From the NCBI GenBank assembly GCA_963556195.1, contig OY744519.1:103916000-103979999 (forward strand): DNA of 64,000 bases, read 5' to 3'. Source of the stretch: Sepiola atlantica. Lineage: Eukaryota > Mollusca > Cephalopoda > Sepiida > Sepiolidae. Positions 21,301-33,240 of the stretch are shown in pieces. The translations under genes were made by a program, and so were the position numbers. Numbering within the stretch: the first letter of the stretch is position 1; every line of letters starts with the position of its first letter. Under the pieces are notes generated by a model, which did not search any database, had not been told where the DNA came from, and was given only the letters and a program-made list of their open reading frames with translations.

Positions 21301-22525
21301 TTTGAATTAAAACGTCCAGTGAAAATAAAAGTTTGTACGATTCATTTTTTAACAGATTCACATTTTTTTATTGAAACACACTTAAAATGCTTTAGGCAGA
21401 TGATCTCTTTATTCAGTTTCAAATGGTTGCCTTTAGGTCATCATTTGATTTATTAATTTGAATAATGTGACACTTAGAAGAATGTAAACAATCATTCGGG
21501 CAGACGACTTTATACGATTTTTCTTTAGATTTAAGTCTGAGGTTGAACCGTAAACAACTTCAGAAAAATTGTGTCTATGTTAAATTATTTTACTTCTTTC
21601 CATGTAAACTCGATATTATGAGGTCAAGAATAAATTTAAATATAATTTTAAATATAATGTAATAGATTTGAGAAGTTGATCCGGTAATCATTTTCTATGT
21701 GCATTTGTTGATCAATAAAGTTAATTTGGGATGTAAAAATTCTTCTGTAGATTTGATGGCAATTTAAATTTATTTTCTTGGAAAAGTTTTGTAGAAGTTA
21801 AAGAAACGTATGACTGGAAAGTCATAGTTTAAGTTATATTTGGAAATACCAAATATTAATGATTGTTTTCTGAAGAAAAATTATGAAAAAAATGTCATGA
21901 TTTAAATGTTAGGTTATATTTAGAAAATTGAAACTGAATATTAACCAAAATTTGTTGAAAATATCAGAAGAATCTTGAATATTTTGTCCAAACAATTATT
22001 TCAAATGTTTATTGAATTTAATGTTTGTTTATCCAATAAAGAAAAAGCGAAGTTATCATATATTTATTTTAAGTTTGCAGCCCAGAAATTTACATTTTGA
22101 ATATTGAAAGGAAAAGGAGAAGTAATTATTTATTTAAAATATTAATATTAATTAATTTAGGAGGTAATAGTTATTTCCTTTTCAGAGTTACTAAGTAATA
22201 TTTGAAAAATTATTACTTGAAAAAAAAAAGGAAGATATTTGCTCAAGACTCCAAGAACCTTTTTATTTTCAATGAAATTTTGTCATCTGCCTTTAATGAT
22301 TTTAAATTAACAAAGAAGATATTAAAGGTCCTGTTGATTTAATAACAAATATCGTTGTTATCAAGAACTTTTTTACAATGAAATTTTATCGTCTGCTGCT
22401 GAAAGCATTTATGGTAGAACAAAAAAAAAAACCACACGAAAACTTTTCAGATCTGAAAAAAAAATATTGTAAAGGTGTGAACTGTGAATATTTAATTGTT
22501 AACATTTTTCTTTTTATATTACATA
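21301..22525. other. AT-rich intronic sequence, nothing recognised
   Basis: No repeats, RNA genes or coding similarity seen. Long A/T-rich stretches only. Confidence 0.5.
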
Positions 22526-23596
22526 CTAGCAGGACCCGTGCCCCGGTGTTGCCTTGGATAGATATAAATTAAATTTAAAAAATATAAGTATTAGAGTATT
22601 AATTGGTCAAAAAGCAGTAATTTAGGTGATTAAAGTAGGATTTAACAATGTTTTGAATCGAACAAAATAGATTTCTCTCTTATGGGTGACTGCCCCCTCT
22701 ACGATTGTAAGTAGTGGTTTAATTTAATCCAAGAATATGTGTGAAGCTTTCCAAGGTTAGTGAAGGAAAAATACTTTTAGATTGAGGCAATTTTTATCTC
22801 AATCCGGAGTGTCCATTTTGGTGAGAGATTGAATTTAGCAACATTGAAAATCGACCTTTCATCTAACTCTGGCCTTGATTTAAATATATGACGAGTGATT
22901 TAAGGAATTTGCTGCGATTATTACATGCTTCCATGGAATTGGTATGAACAATTGAATCTTGTCAAAATGAACACTGCAGTTCGTTTTATGCTGTAAGTAT
23001 TTTGAAAAAGATTTTTTAAGTCTTAAAGGTGTTATGTATTAAATTGTCTCTCGAAGATTGCTAAGGAAAATGTCTAAAGTCGCTTCAAATAAGAGATTCT
23101 AGCCGTCATTTTGAATCAATGTACAGTATAAGTGATTAAATTTGGTAAATGTATTCCATAAATTCCGGAATAAGATGCAGTCCATATGTAATAGTTAGAA
23201 ATAACGTACTCCAATATTCTTGAAAATTAGTGGAATATGAAGGAGCGTCTATTAAATTTGTGCAGAATGTATTTTATTATGTATTAAATTAATGGAAGAT
23301 GAATAGGAAACAATAACAGTTACGTTGTTCTAAAGTATCCGTTGTTTATTAATTCTCGGTGATGAAAGGAAGAGTGTTAGTAGAAAAATGTTAGAGGGAA
23401 AAGTTTTTGCTACCGTCTCTATGGAGTATGTTTTGGGGAGAGTCTGTGATGGTGGACTAAAAGTTAGATGGGGAAAATAATCATAAATTTCTTCAAACAT
23501 ACTCGAGTGAATAAGCTGAATAGAGTGGTGAGTTTAGTAGTTTATGATGCCTGTGGTTATTTTCTTACTCTCGCCAAAGATAAAGGGAAAAAACTT

Positions 23597-23637
<41 letters not shown>

Positions 23638-23976
23638 TGAACAAATATGCATCAACCCTTTTTTCCCTTTATTTTTAATACGTTTTTGATTCATAAATAT
23701 ACAAGCTAACTTGTTCTTCACTGGAAAACAAATCATTGACGGATTACTACATGATAACATTAAAAAGCTGTTCTAAATGTCGACCCATCCCCCTAACTAA
23801 TTCTGTTCCAGTTGACTTCCAAAAGAATGAGTATTAAAAACAAAAATGTGCTTATATTTTGCCTGACGAAATACTGAAAAAGAATATATCAGCTTTGTGG
23901 GTGTGTATTGCATAGTTTTTGACTTTTACCTGGACACACTGACTCACCTGTAGACAAGTTCCTAATATATAATAGA
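22526..23976 (-). mobile_element. Helitron-like element, about 1.45 kb
   Basis: On the minus strand it starts TCTATTATATATTAGG (right edge) and ends with a GC-rich block and CTAG (22529-22526). The segment 23790-23960 is a close copy of 2006-2160 in the 461-bp element, which ties the two together. One arm of the 16.8-kb foldback family lies inside (22785-22890), and there is a TA microsatellite at 23600-23634. The base beyond the right edge is A rather than the expected T, so that boundary is approximate. Confidence 0.5.
23600..23634. repeat. (TA)n microsatellite
   Basis: A pure TA run of about 35 bases. Other TA runs are at 25374-25389, 27716-27734, 30379-30392, 37168-37197, 54739-54781 and 55495-55516. 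Confidence 0.9.
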
Positions 23977-24171
23977 AGCATATGATTAATTGAACAGAAA
24001 TGATTATTTTACTAATATCGGGAGGGGGAATTACTAGTTCATATATTTCCCAACAGTATTAGTGCATAAATGGCCACAATGGATCTGACTTGATTTCAAC
24101 CTGACATAGACGATTTCATAGTCAGCGACGATACCCATTTGGCTAATGATAAACCCACCACAATTTGGTAT

Positions 24172-24525
24172 TTGGATTATTTAGAATATTGTTCTCATCT
24201 TGGATGTTATTTTCACGTTTCGTTGATGTAACCTCTAATCTTCTTCAAGTGCATCTTGTCGAATTTAAAAAAACCTGTATGGAATTTCGAACCAAATCCT
24301 TTATTTAATCCACAGGCGTAGATTGCTCTCATTCTGTCAGCTATGATCGGGTAGAAGTTTTAAGTAATTTTTAATTATATTCTTGATCTCGCCTATATTG
24401 AAGATTGAACCTTCAACCTCCAGAAGAAGGTTGGAGGTTACATTGACTGAAATGTTAGAAGAATAACATCCAAGATGAGAACAATAGTTTGAATAATCCA
24501 AATAATATAAATTATCAATCCCCAT
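24172..24525. mobile_element. SINE-like foldback element
   Basis: Terminal inverted arms: TATTGTTCTCATCTTGGATG...TTATTTTCACG at the left, and AATAACATCCAAGATGAGAAC with AATAGTTTGAATAATCC at the right. Between them lies the family core on the minus strand, with a B-box-like segment (GGTTGAAGGTTCAATCTTC) near 24405-24425. The same family occurs at 31765-31925, 42383-42735, 46380-46620 and 63775-64000. Confidence 0.65.
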
Positions 24526-27063
24526 CTAAAAACTTCTGAAACAAGTAAAATTTTATTGTCTTTTAAAAATGTGCAAATAAATAAAAATTAAAAGCTAAAA
24601 TTATTTTGTTGCATCCCGGGCAATGACGGGTACATGTAGCTTGTGCAATATAAAAAGCGATTAGTGGAGTTGTATCGTTAAAATCTATACTTGAGATTTT
24701 GAGCAGTAAAAATTGGCTTCTTTTAAAGCAGTAGTATTCCACGAGCTTTTGAATCCGAGATAATACAATGTAGACTTTATTCTTGCTCTAAGCAAATAGC
24801 TTTGAATAGAATCCTTTTCTGTCAGTGAATCTAATAAAAGCCTTCTTTTTGCAAAGCAAAGTCTCAAAGAAATTTATTTCGGTAAGGATGACTTCTGCAC
24901 AAAAGTAAGGTGAACTTTAATCTAATACATTTTTTCTTTTTCCAGGTAAAAAATATCAAAAGATGTTGCTTATAATTAAGTTTTAGAAGATTTCGTCTGA
25001 GTTGAGAAAAGAGTTTGAGATTAAAAGTATTCTTGAATATTTTATAAGAATTATAATTTCTATTATTTATAATCGGACCAGTGTTCTTATTTTAACCGTT
25101 ATCACATCGTTTCATCTCTAATATCATTTTGATTTCTTCAGGCCTTTATTTTCAGTGATTTTCTGGGAATTTCCAACTTTCTTATAAAGAATGGCGAAAG
25201 ACCTACATATGATAACCGTTAAAATATTGTGAATCTCTTTTGTAGTTATCTACATGTGATAATTCAAAGGAATGCTCTCAATCATGAGGGCTGAAAAATA
25301 TGTAACCGAATAAGTATAAAAATAATGTTCTCATATAAAAATATCCGAATAAATTAAATTATTGATTGTCTTATATATATATATATATAAATGTTACAAT
25401 AAAGGGGATAGTTGAATCGAAATTATCAGAGAAATAAAATGTATTTCATAAACATTAAACTGAGGCAAGCTAAATCTATTTTATACTGTGTCCTGAACCT
25501 AACCGAGAGGAAATCAGACGACACAGCCAGCGACTTTAGTCTCTTAAAACATTTACAAACGTATTGACCTCAAAGGCAAAGTATCCTCTTATTTCTGATT
25601 AGCAACACCCTCTCCCCATTCTAAACCCTAGATGAAGAGAAGTCAAACGTCAGTCAAACATCTGGTGTCATCTCTTAATGTCCACGAATGGTGTGACCAC
25701 AAATCAGTGCAAAGTGTCATTACCTGCTAACTCCAAGAAATTTTCAACACACCTATATATTGCATATCAGTGGAAAAGATATAAAAAGCGAGTTGGCAAA
25801 TCGACCATAGAGTTCCTGTCAACTGAAGAGTAAGCTGTTGCCGGTCGAGTAACCTGTCACCACCAGCATATGCACTGTGAGCTATGAGGGAGAAAAGAGT
25901 GAAGCAAGAAAAAAATCTGACTTCATAACCGGGCGGATTGTCCCGAGATTTTCTTCTACGTCGAAGGTTAATCTGACGAAAACCAAGGCTTTTCGAAATT
26001 GCATTACCCAACCTGCTGTTCATTGTAAATACATCACACTACCGCCGAGATGATGAATACATATCTTATGTGATGACTGCATAGCGCCAAGTGAGACTTC
26101 CACGATTACACTCGCATATATGATTTCTAAACTCTTGCTCCTTGAATTCTGCTGATGACTTTTCAACCCAAAGATTAATGTGGATCTTGGATAAGTGTGA
26201 TTTGTGACATTCCTGGATAATTGAACTATTCAACTTCAGTGAGGAGCCTTGTAACAACCTTCCACATTCTGTGAGTAATCCTTTTTCTCCCATGATTTGT
26301 TTGAGACACTATTTTGTTCATAGATTCTGCTCGCCATTAGTTAACGTTACACATTATCCCTCTCCTCTTAAAATAATACTTTGTTTTTCTTGTTGTTTGT
26401 TCTATATATGTTTATCCTTTCTCTTACTATTTTATGAATAAATATTGTTTGAATCTTAACTTGGTGTTTGAGTCGTCTTTTACCTGCTCGTTATTCTTCC
26501 TTGTTTTTTATGTGATGTCTTCAATTGGAGAATCATCTTCCTCTTGTATTCTCTTGATAATATTGGGAGCCACTTCCAGACACTTTCACCTTTTTTTTTT
26601 AATATTTATTGTCACGCGCTCCCGCCGTGGTCCTAACAAAGGCTGTGTGTGACAAGATATATATATGATATATATATTTAAGCAAACATTGTTAAAAATA
26701 ACAATTCTTCTGCTTAATTATACCTTTTTAAAATTTTTTTTCAATTTTTCTAATGATCTTTTTTGTGTTTTAAATTAAAAAAAAAAAATAAAATAATGTA
26801 TGTTCCATATGTATCACAAACGTTTTCGATTCTTCGTTGAATCATTTTCAGTTGATAAAAACAAATGAACAAAAAAGCTAAAGAAAAGAGAATTTCAAAA
26901 GGCAATTGCCCGGAATAAATAATATCTAAAATTTAGAAAAATATATCCAATCTTTGACCCTAAACTGCCACCAATTTGTCAGGTGGGGGGGTCGGTTTTC
27001 CAGTCATTTTCATATACTAACTTAACGGAAGTAACTCTGATTTTTTTACACCAACTTGAGTAA
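24526..27063. other. Intronic sequence, nothing recognised
   Basis: 24606-24640 has CCCGGGCAATGACGGGTACA, a degraded Helitron-like end. The remainder, including a more balanced stretch at 25480-26340, shows no exon, RNA gene or known repeat that I can support. Confidence 0.45.
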
Positions 27064-27219
27064 TCTATAAAAAGTGTATGTCCAGAGAGAGGAATGGGCT
27101 GGACGGAGAAGAAAGAGATGGTGGGGAAAGGGAGGGGGAAACCGGGGAAGAGAGAGATAAAAGTTTTAATAAAAATATGTTACACTTTTGTCCTGGGCAA
27201 CGATGGGTAGCACTGCTAG
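27064..27219 (+). mobile_element. Short Helitron-like element (156 bp)
   Basis: Starts TCTATAAAAAGTGTATG after an A and ends CCTGGGCAACGATGGGTAGC...CTAG before a T. The interior is purine-rich (27095-27160). It appears to be an internally deleted member of the family at 1725 and 21060, in the opposite orientation. It lies 195 bases upstream of a MIS12 exon. Confidence 0.5.
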
Positions 27220-27414
27220 TTCTCAAGTAAAAAAAATTATACACAAGGGGACCTACCCACCTGATATCTAACAAAATATCATTTTATAATTGGTTTATTT
27301 AAAGTCAAAAAAATCTACGACTTTCTTACATAAGATAAACTATTGTTTGAATCTTGAAAAATATAACTCTGAAAATGTATTACTTATATCTATTTTTAAT
27401 TTATTTATTTTCAG

Positions 27415-27555
27415 TTGTATCTCTACAAGAACATTTTCCATATCCCAAGTAATGTTCTATTACCAGAAGATGAGGTGCAAACTACAGTGGTGACAAAATT
27501 GGATGAAGAATCGGTAGATGATGCAATAACAATGCTAGAGCTGGAAATATGGGCT
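27415..27555 (+). CDS. MIS12: MIS12 kinetochore protein, exon
   Basis: This 47-codon exon, phase 0 at both ends, has an acceptor ending TTTTCAG and a donor GTATGT. It encodes LYLYKNIFHIPSNVLLPEDE followed by an acidic segment ending MLELEIWA. The IPSN-[IV]-LLPED stretch is the most recognisable signature of animal MIS12 proteins, and it directly follows the helix encoded by the previous exon, as in vertebrate MIS12. It marks the end of the head region and the start of the long coiled-coil stalk shared with the PMF1, DSN1 and NSL1 subunits. The upstream intron is 25.8 kb. Confidence 0.9.
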
Positions 27556-27689
27556 GTATGTTAAAACTATTGTTTTTTGTTTAAAAATTTAATTTTTTAA
27601 ATTTTAGTATTTTACTAACAGTTTTATTAGTTTTTTTTCATGTCCTTATAAATCTTTTTTGTATTTAGATTTCTATATATAAAGTTAGG

Positions 27690-27711
27690 TACATATGTGT
27701 GTGTGTGTGTA

Positions 27712-27743
<32 letters not shown>

Positions 27744-27745
27744 AT
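27690..27745. repeat. (TG)n(TA)n(TG)n compound microsatellite
   Basis: TG repeats, then a TA run, then TG again. It is followed by an inverted segment (27751-27840) similar to the foldback family at 29311-29500. Confidence 0.8.
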
Positions 27746-27840
27746 GTGAAAAAAGACAATAAGAAAAACAGATTAAACATAGGAATAAATCATCAAAAAA
27801 TTCCTGTATTTAATTTGTTTTTCCTTTTGTCTTTTTCACA

Positions 27841-29310
27841 TATCCTGTCTCCATGGCATTTCATTTTATGATATATTTTGTATTTTATCCTTACATATGT
27901 AGTTAAATGAAAATAAACAAATGGAAAGTTACATACTTTACAAGTTTAATAATTTCAAGCAGCACAACAAAGATAAAATATAGAAAAGGCTTTTCAAAGA
28001 AACAAGTCGTCTCATCAGAAGGAAAAGAACCCAATTATTTCCCACTAAAAGCTTTGGTTTTCATTATCAATTTGAAAAAGTTTATCAATCGTGTATGAAA
28101 TCTGAAAAATAAGAAATATACTTGAATAGGGTGTAAAAAGTTTTTGCAATAGTGAATCCACAGATATATTATGAGGTGTCAAGGGGTATCATCCATTGGA
28201 ATATTAAATTATAAATTGTCCAAAATGCATATATTGGAATCCAGAAAAATGGGTGAAACAGTCAAAATTCAATATATGTAAAGATGTTCTGCCTCCAACA
28301 TTTTTTATTGGCAGTGTTATGAGCATAATGCGATATGTGCAAAGTGAGAGAAAATAAAAAGAGAAATAATCAACACGCATTGAAAGTTAGGAGATGCTGA
28401 AATTTAAAAGGAAAGAGGAAAGTCAGTTATGAGGTGTCGGAAAATGTAAAGGAGCGAAACAGAATTATTGATGAATTTATATGTTAATGATTGTTAATAT
28501 TTAAGTAATTGAGATAGTTATCTTGCAATATGTAAGAAATTATGGTATTTAAAAAATTTTTCTTTTTAGATTGGGTACTTATAAGAACCATATTTGAGAT
28601 CAAATTATCTTTTGATTATTAAAAATACCTAAGGATATTCCAATGAATATTATATCTAAATTAACAAATCGATTAAGAGTGTCAATATAAAGAATTTACA
28701 CTAAAAAGAGAACTAAGTTAGGAAAAGGCGAAGTTTTAATATTATATAGTTAAGGAGTTTTAACCAAAGAATATTTAATTAATTCAAGTTTAGTGGATAG
28801 ATAATAATTTCAATTTAGTGGCGAGGTAATTATATTGACAATGACAATAATTACAATAAAAGGCAATATTATACAATATTTAAAATATCGGTTATATACA
28901 ATTTACGATATAATTAGTTGGAATGATAGAAATGATTGCTAAGAAATTAAATTTGGATAAATTAAAATAGATTATTTAAAAAAAAATTTCTTTAGCTTTA
29001 ATTGTTTATGGGAGCTTAATAGCGGGACAAAACTGACAAAGCGAGAAAAATGCAAATTTTTGTTTTTGTAAAGTTATGGGGAATAGTAAACAGTATATTT
29101 GAAAACTTTATTAACTTTATTAATTAATTTATTAATTAAACCAGATGAATAAAAAAACCTTAGGAATAAGCGCTGAGAAGATTATAAGACACTGGAAAAA
29201 AAGGCAGATCACTGTTAAAACGGTGTCTAAAAAAGAAGTGTCGGAAAAAAAGATACATATATATGAGGATAAAATACACGATAGATATATCATAAAATGT
29301 TATGCCGTGG
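27841..29310. other. AT-rich intronic sequence, nothing recognised
   Basis: Very AT-rich, with no coding similarity, RNA gene or identified repeat. Confidence 0.5.
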
Positions 29311-29510
29311 ACACAGAATGCATGAAAAAGACAAAAGGAGAAACAAATTAAACACAGGAAGAAATCATAAAAACTGGAGATTTATCGGTTTTGTTCGGAT
29401 CAACGAACATCTTCAGAAAAAGTGAATCCGAATGAAACCGGTAAATCTCGTTTTTGATGATTTCTTCTTTTTAATTTGTTTTTCCTTTCGTCTTTTACAC
29501 ACACACACAC
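29311..29510. repeat. Foldback (hairpin) repeat
   Basis: The left arm (AAAAGACAAAAGGAGAAACA onwards, through ATCATAAAAACTGGAGATTT and CCGGT-like bases) pairs with the right arm ending GAAAGGAAAAACAA-complementary sequence at 29480-29500. Arms are about 80-85 bp around a 40-base loop. A microsatellite of CA repeats follows. A shortened relative is at 27751-27840. Confidence 0.65.
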
Positions 29511-30055
29511 ACACACACATATATTTAAATAAATAATGGAAAGTTGGATTTCAGTAATCATGTCTTTATTCATTTCTAAAAAGATTCATTTTTTGATGAC
29601 CATTTCGTTAACAGTTAGCCAGCCAAAATACAAAGTTATATATCTTGTTTTTTTTATGAGTGTAACTACTCACAAACATCTAGAAATTAAAACAAAAATA
29701 ACAAAAGTCATTATTAGAACATTTATATATGTAGGCTAAATTAGGAATATAAGTTCTGTTTATTTTCATGAATGCCATATTTGACAACATAGAACTAGCA
29801 AAAATACATGTTTTTCCAAAAGTTTACAATTCTAAATTAGATCGTAAAAAAACGTAATACAAATTAGAGGAGTATAAAATAAAAAAATATGAAAAAAAAG
29901 TTAAAAACAAACAAACTTCTAAATAAAAGGCAATTTAATTTAAAAACCGAGGGAAGCAATTCCCACTTTTTTAGTTAAGAGTTGCTTCCCTTAATATTTA
30001 ACTACTAATTATATCTAATATAATGATGAAATTCTTACTAATTTAGTCATAATTA

Positions 30056-30293
30056 AAGTTTAGTGTTTAAATTTCTAAAACATGTGTTTCGAGCATGTTT
30101 GGCTTTCTTCAGATATTGTTTTAAAAAAAAATTGTAGTTTTGGAAAAAATGTGGGTTTAATCTTATTAAAAATTTGGTGTCTGTGTGTGCATGTGTGTGG
30201 GTTTCTTCGCTCTTCTCTTCAGAGAGAGGAAGAGGGAAGAAACCCACGCGCATGCTCGAAAAATGTGTTATAGAAATTAACACCAAACTTTGA
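30056..30293. repeat. Foldback repeat with arms of about 42 bp
   Basis: AGTTTAGTGTTTAAATTTCT...CGAGCATG at the left is matched in inverted form by CATGCTCGAAAAATGTGTTA...ACTTTG at the right. The interior contains a second short hairpin around GGGTTTCTTC/GAAGAAACCC. Confidence 0.65.
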
Positions 30294-30375
30294 AAAAAAA
30301 GGTAAAATAATAAACAATTTTTTTTCAATTAATAAAGGTTTGTAGCTCCACTTTAAATAAATAAATATTAAATTT

Positions 30376-30806
30376 TTATATATATATATATAATTTCTAA
30401 ACTGCTGAAACGATCATGATGAATTATGGAATATACATTCTAGGCAACATGGTGAGTAACATGGGCACATCATTTTTTTGTTTTGTAAACTTAACCATTT
30501 AGGGAGTGTGTCCTTCAAACTCGTCCCTCCCCTCTGAAAAAGAAGACAATATACATCTCTATTCCTGCTAAGCATTTATAACAAATGCTGAGGAAACCTA
30601 ACAACCATTTCATAAGATGAATAAAATAAATAATTACTTTTTATTCATCATAGATTTGTTGGAATCCGACAAAAATAAATAACGTTTCATCACTTATCGG
30701 ATAGATAGAGGACGTATATATTTCTTATATATCTTTAAATATGAAAATGTAGCTCAAAATGCTATACATATTGCTTATACCCGTCCTGGGACGAGTATTC
30801 TGCTAG
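30376..30806 (+). mobile_element. Helitron-like element, second family
   Basis: The 3' end reads CCGTCCTGGGACGAGTATTC then TGCTAG followed by T. The left part (TATATATAATTTCTAAACTG then CGATCATGATGAATT) resembles the 5' end of the complete element at 54731. The start is approximate because it lies in a TA run. Confidence 0.45.
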
Positions 30807-31640
30807 TTAGATATATAACTCAGTTACATACTGTAGATAACAAAATGTGTTGATCGGATGCTGTCTCGTAGTCTTGTCGCTTAAAGAGACAGGGAGTCGT
30901 CTTTGTTCATCTGTATCTGGTCGTAACACAAGGCGTCCACATTTATTAAATCAGAGCTGCTACATAACCCCAGTTCGTTTATAAAAATGCACGTGTGTAA
31001 ACCCACAACTAAATCTTTTCAAGAAGACACAATTCATTTTTTGCGGTTCACGGGTTTATTGATGTTATGTATCTCTTGCCAGTATCTCCTAGAACTGTAC
31101 TTGTAAATTGGCATACATTAAAGCCCCTCCCCAGCAGGCTTTTCGAAAGGAGGTAAGATCGATACAAGCCCAAATACATGTCTGCTCAAAAAAGGGTCAA
31201 CCGTTATTTCATCAACTCTTGCCGTGATATTGGTCACAAAATATCGTTGCCCACTTTCTAATTATAAAACAACCATTTCATCAAAAATCACTTGTAACAT
31301 TTTACAAACAAATAAATTGCAAATTGAAAAAAAAGGCAACGTTTTTATATCACAATAAAATTTATTTACATTTAAACAATGAGCTATTTATATCAGTTTC
31401 TTTTCAGATATTTTTTTTAGTGAAATTTATTTTGTATGAAAATGTACTGTACAATGTGGAGATTGAACTCACAGCCATTAGATTGACACTTTTGTGTTTA
31501 ATACTTTCTCTTCTCCTTTCCTTCCACCACTTCTTATTCCATTCTTTGTTTTCATTGTTATCTCTTGAATCATGTTTTGTTATGATCTGATGGATTAATA
31601 AAAAGAAATATTTGGTAAATTAATAGAATGAAATATACAA
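30807..31640. other. Intronic sequence, nothing recognised
   Basis: Moderately complex sequence without coding similarity or repeats that I can name. Confidence 0.45.
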
Positions 31641-31642
31641 CA

Positions 31643-31925
31643 TTAGCAGACCCGTGTCCTGGCATTTTCTAGGAAAGTAGAGCAACCCACAAAAACTCCT
31701 GGCCCCAACATTGAACTATCAAATTATTTGTTGTTTATGGTTGAATACAATTACGAATTACTTAAGACTTTTATTCGATCATGGCTGACAGAATGAGAGC
31801 AAACTACCCCTGTGGATTAAATAACGGGTTCCGTTCAAAATTCTGTACAGATTCCTGAGTTCACCGTAAAGATTCTCGAGTTTGATAAGATGCACCTAAA
31901 GAAGGTCAGAGGTCAAAATGAAAGA
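31643..31925. mobile_element. Helitron-like end followed by partial SINE-like repeat
   Basis: AGCAGACCCGTGTCCTGGC at 31648 resembles the end at 22526. From about 31765 the SINE-like family core appears on the + strand (AAGACTTTTATTCGATCATGG, then GTGGATTAAATAA, TTCTGTACAGATT and CACCTAAAGAAGGTC). The right-hand inverted arm is missing. Confidence 0.5.
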
Positions 31926-32282
31926 TGAATACATATGCAGCAACACTTTCCTTCATACCCCACAATTCTTTTTCATTCCTCCCTACTAATAGTATATTTT
32001 TACACCCCTTATGCTTCAATTGCAATATCACTTCCTTGGGGCAAGCAAAAATAAAAAACAATATTTCCACATTCATTCAGACTCGGAATGGTAGTATTTC
32101 TCAGCATCCCATCTATAGGTCAAATAGAACGTACAGTTTATGGTCTATTTTATGCCTACAAAACAACCTAACATACATACCATCCATATACAATACTTGT
32201 GTGCGGTTTTCATGTAAAATGACCTGAAATGCTGTAAAACTCAATAACTAAACAACAATTATCATCATATGTTATGCCAATA

Positions 32283-32790
32283 CTGAATCCATCGTTGGGC
32301 ATCAAGGTTACAGTCCATCAAATCTTGGTCAGTACAAGTTTGTCCGTCACTGCATTCCCTGAGATGTGTTCCATTGTCTGTCTGGGATTTCCACAAGGGC
32401 AGTTACTTGTTGTTGCTGACTGTCATTCTAACCTTCGCTCTTGGTCGGTTAAGAATCATCCAGTCCTTCTTTGGAAGATCCATTCCATGTAGGAGATGTT
32501 CTCTGGGTTCTTGGATAGCTTTGTTCAAGTAGTCATTCCAATCATTCTATCTATCAATGTGGTAGTTCTGTGACAGTGCAGGGTCAAGGCTCTCTTTGGT
32601 CATGAAACTGTTTCTTGATTTAAATCTGTTTCTTCGTTGTTCATGGACAAATAAGGGATGCCTTGTATCGGTTTTGTGTTTGTGATTTTGGATTCTCACA
32701 TGGGCATCCCTTCGGATATGGGGAGGTGCCATGCCAGCCAATTTGTACACCCTGGTAGTGGTGGTAAAAGGAAGAACCAAACAACCATGG
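32283..32790 (-). pseudogene. LINE reverse transcriptase C-terminal fragment
   Basis: On the minus strand, in more than one frame, I read KHKTDTRHPLFVHEQRRNRF, then a degraded region with LPKKDWMILNR and SCPCGNPRQTMEHI. The CxCG...QTxEH tail belongs to LINE lineages whose ORF2 ends in a zinc-binding segment. It is a different lineage from the copies at 448 and 14045. Frameshifts break it. Confidence 0.55.
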
Positions 32791-32815
32791 CCAACTGTGA
32801 CAAAAACGAAACTAA

Positions 32816-33240
32816 TACAGGGATGTGAGTTCTCTCCTTTTTTTTTTTTTGATCCAGAAGAAGCGGATTTCCACTTAAATCACTAGATCCTCCCATGGAT
32901 ATGAGTTCTCGGCTTTTTGATTGAAATTCCCCCTTTTTTTTTTAAATAAGAAAAGGCTGATTTCTGCCGAATTGCTAGAGCCTTATCTCCTTATATTTTT
33001 GCCGCTATTTGGCTGGATTTTATTTCTCTTTCTCTCTCTCACTTTATTTGTTTCTCTTTTCCTATTTTTTCTCTCTTCCTCTCCCTATCTTGCTTTCCTT
33101 TTCCCTCTTATCACAGTTCTCTCTGAAAACTGAAAATATTTTGTTTTGAAGGCTTAGACTTCAAACAATTCATGAAGAGTGTAGGAGAATTAGATTACTT
33201 TTATTTCATCTTCCCCCACACGTACAGGCAGTGTCTTTCT
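32816..33240. repeat. Copy of the hAT-like repeat start
   Basis: Begins CAGGGATGTGAGTTCTC. It shares a pyrimidine-rich tract and a TTCAAACAATTCATGAAGAG-like segment with 9427-9720. The start motif is partly duplicated at 32896 (GGATATGAGTTCTC). No right end found. Confidence 0.35.

Noticed and set aside
32547..32780. Independent host gene on the minus strand
   Set aside because: The peptide continues into LINE tail motifs (CxCG...QTMEH), so it is a retrotransposon fragment.
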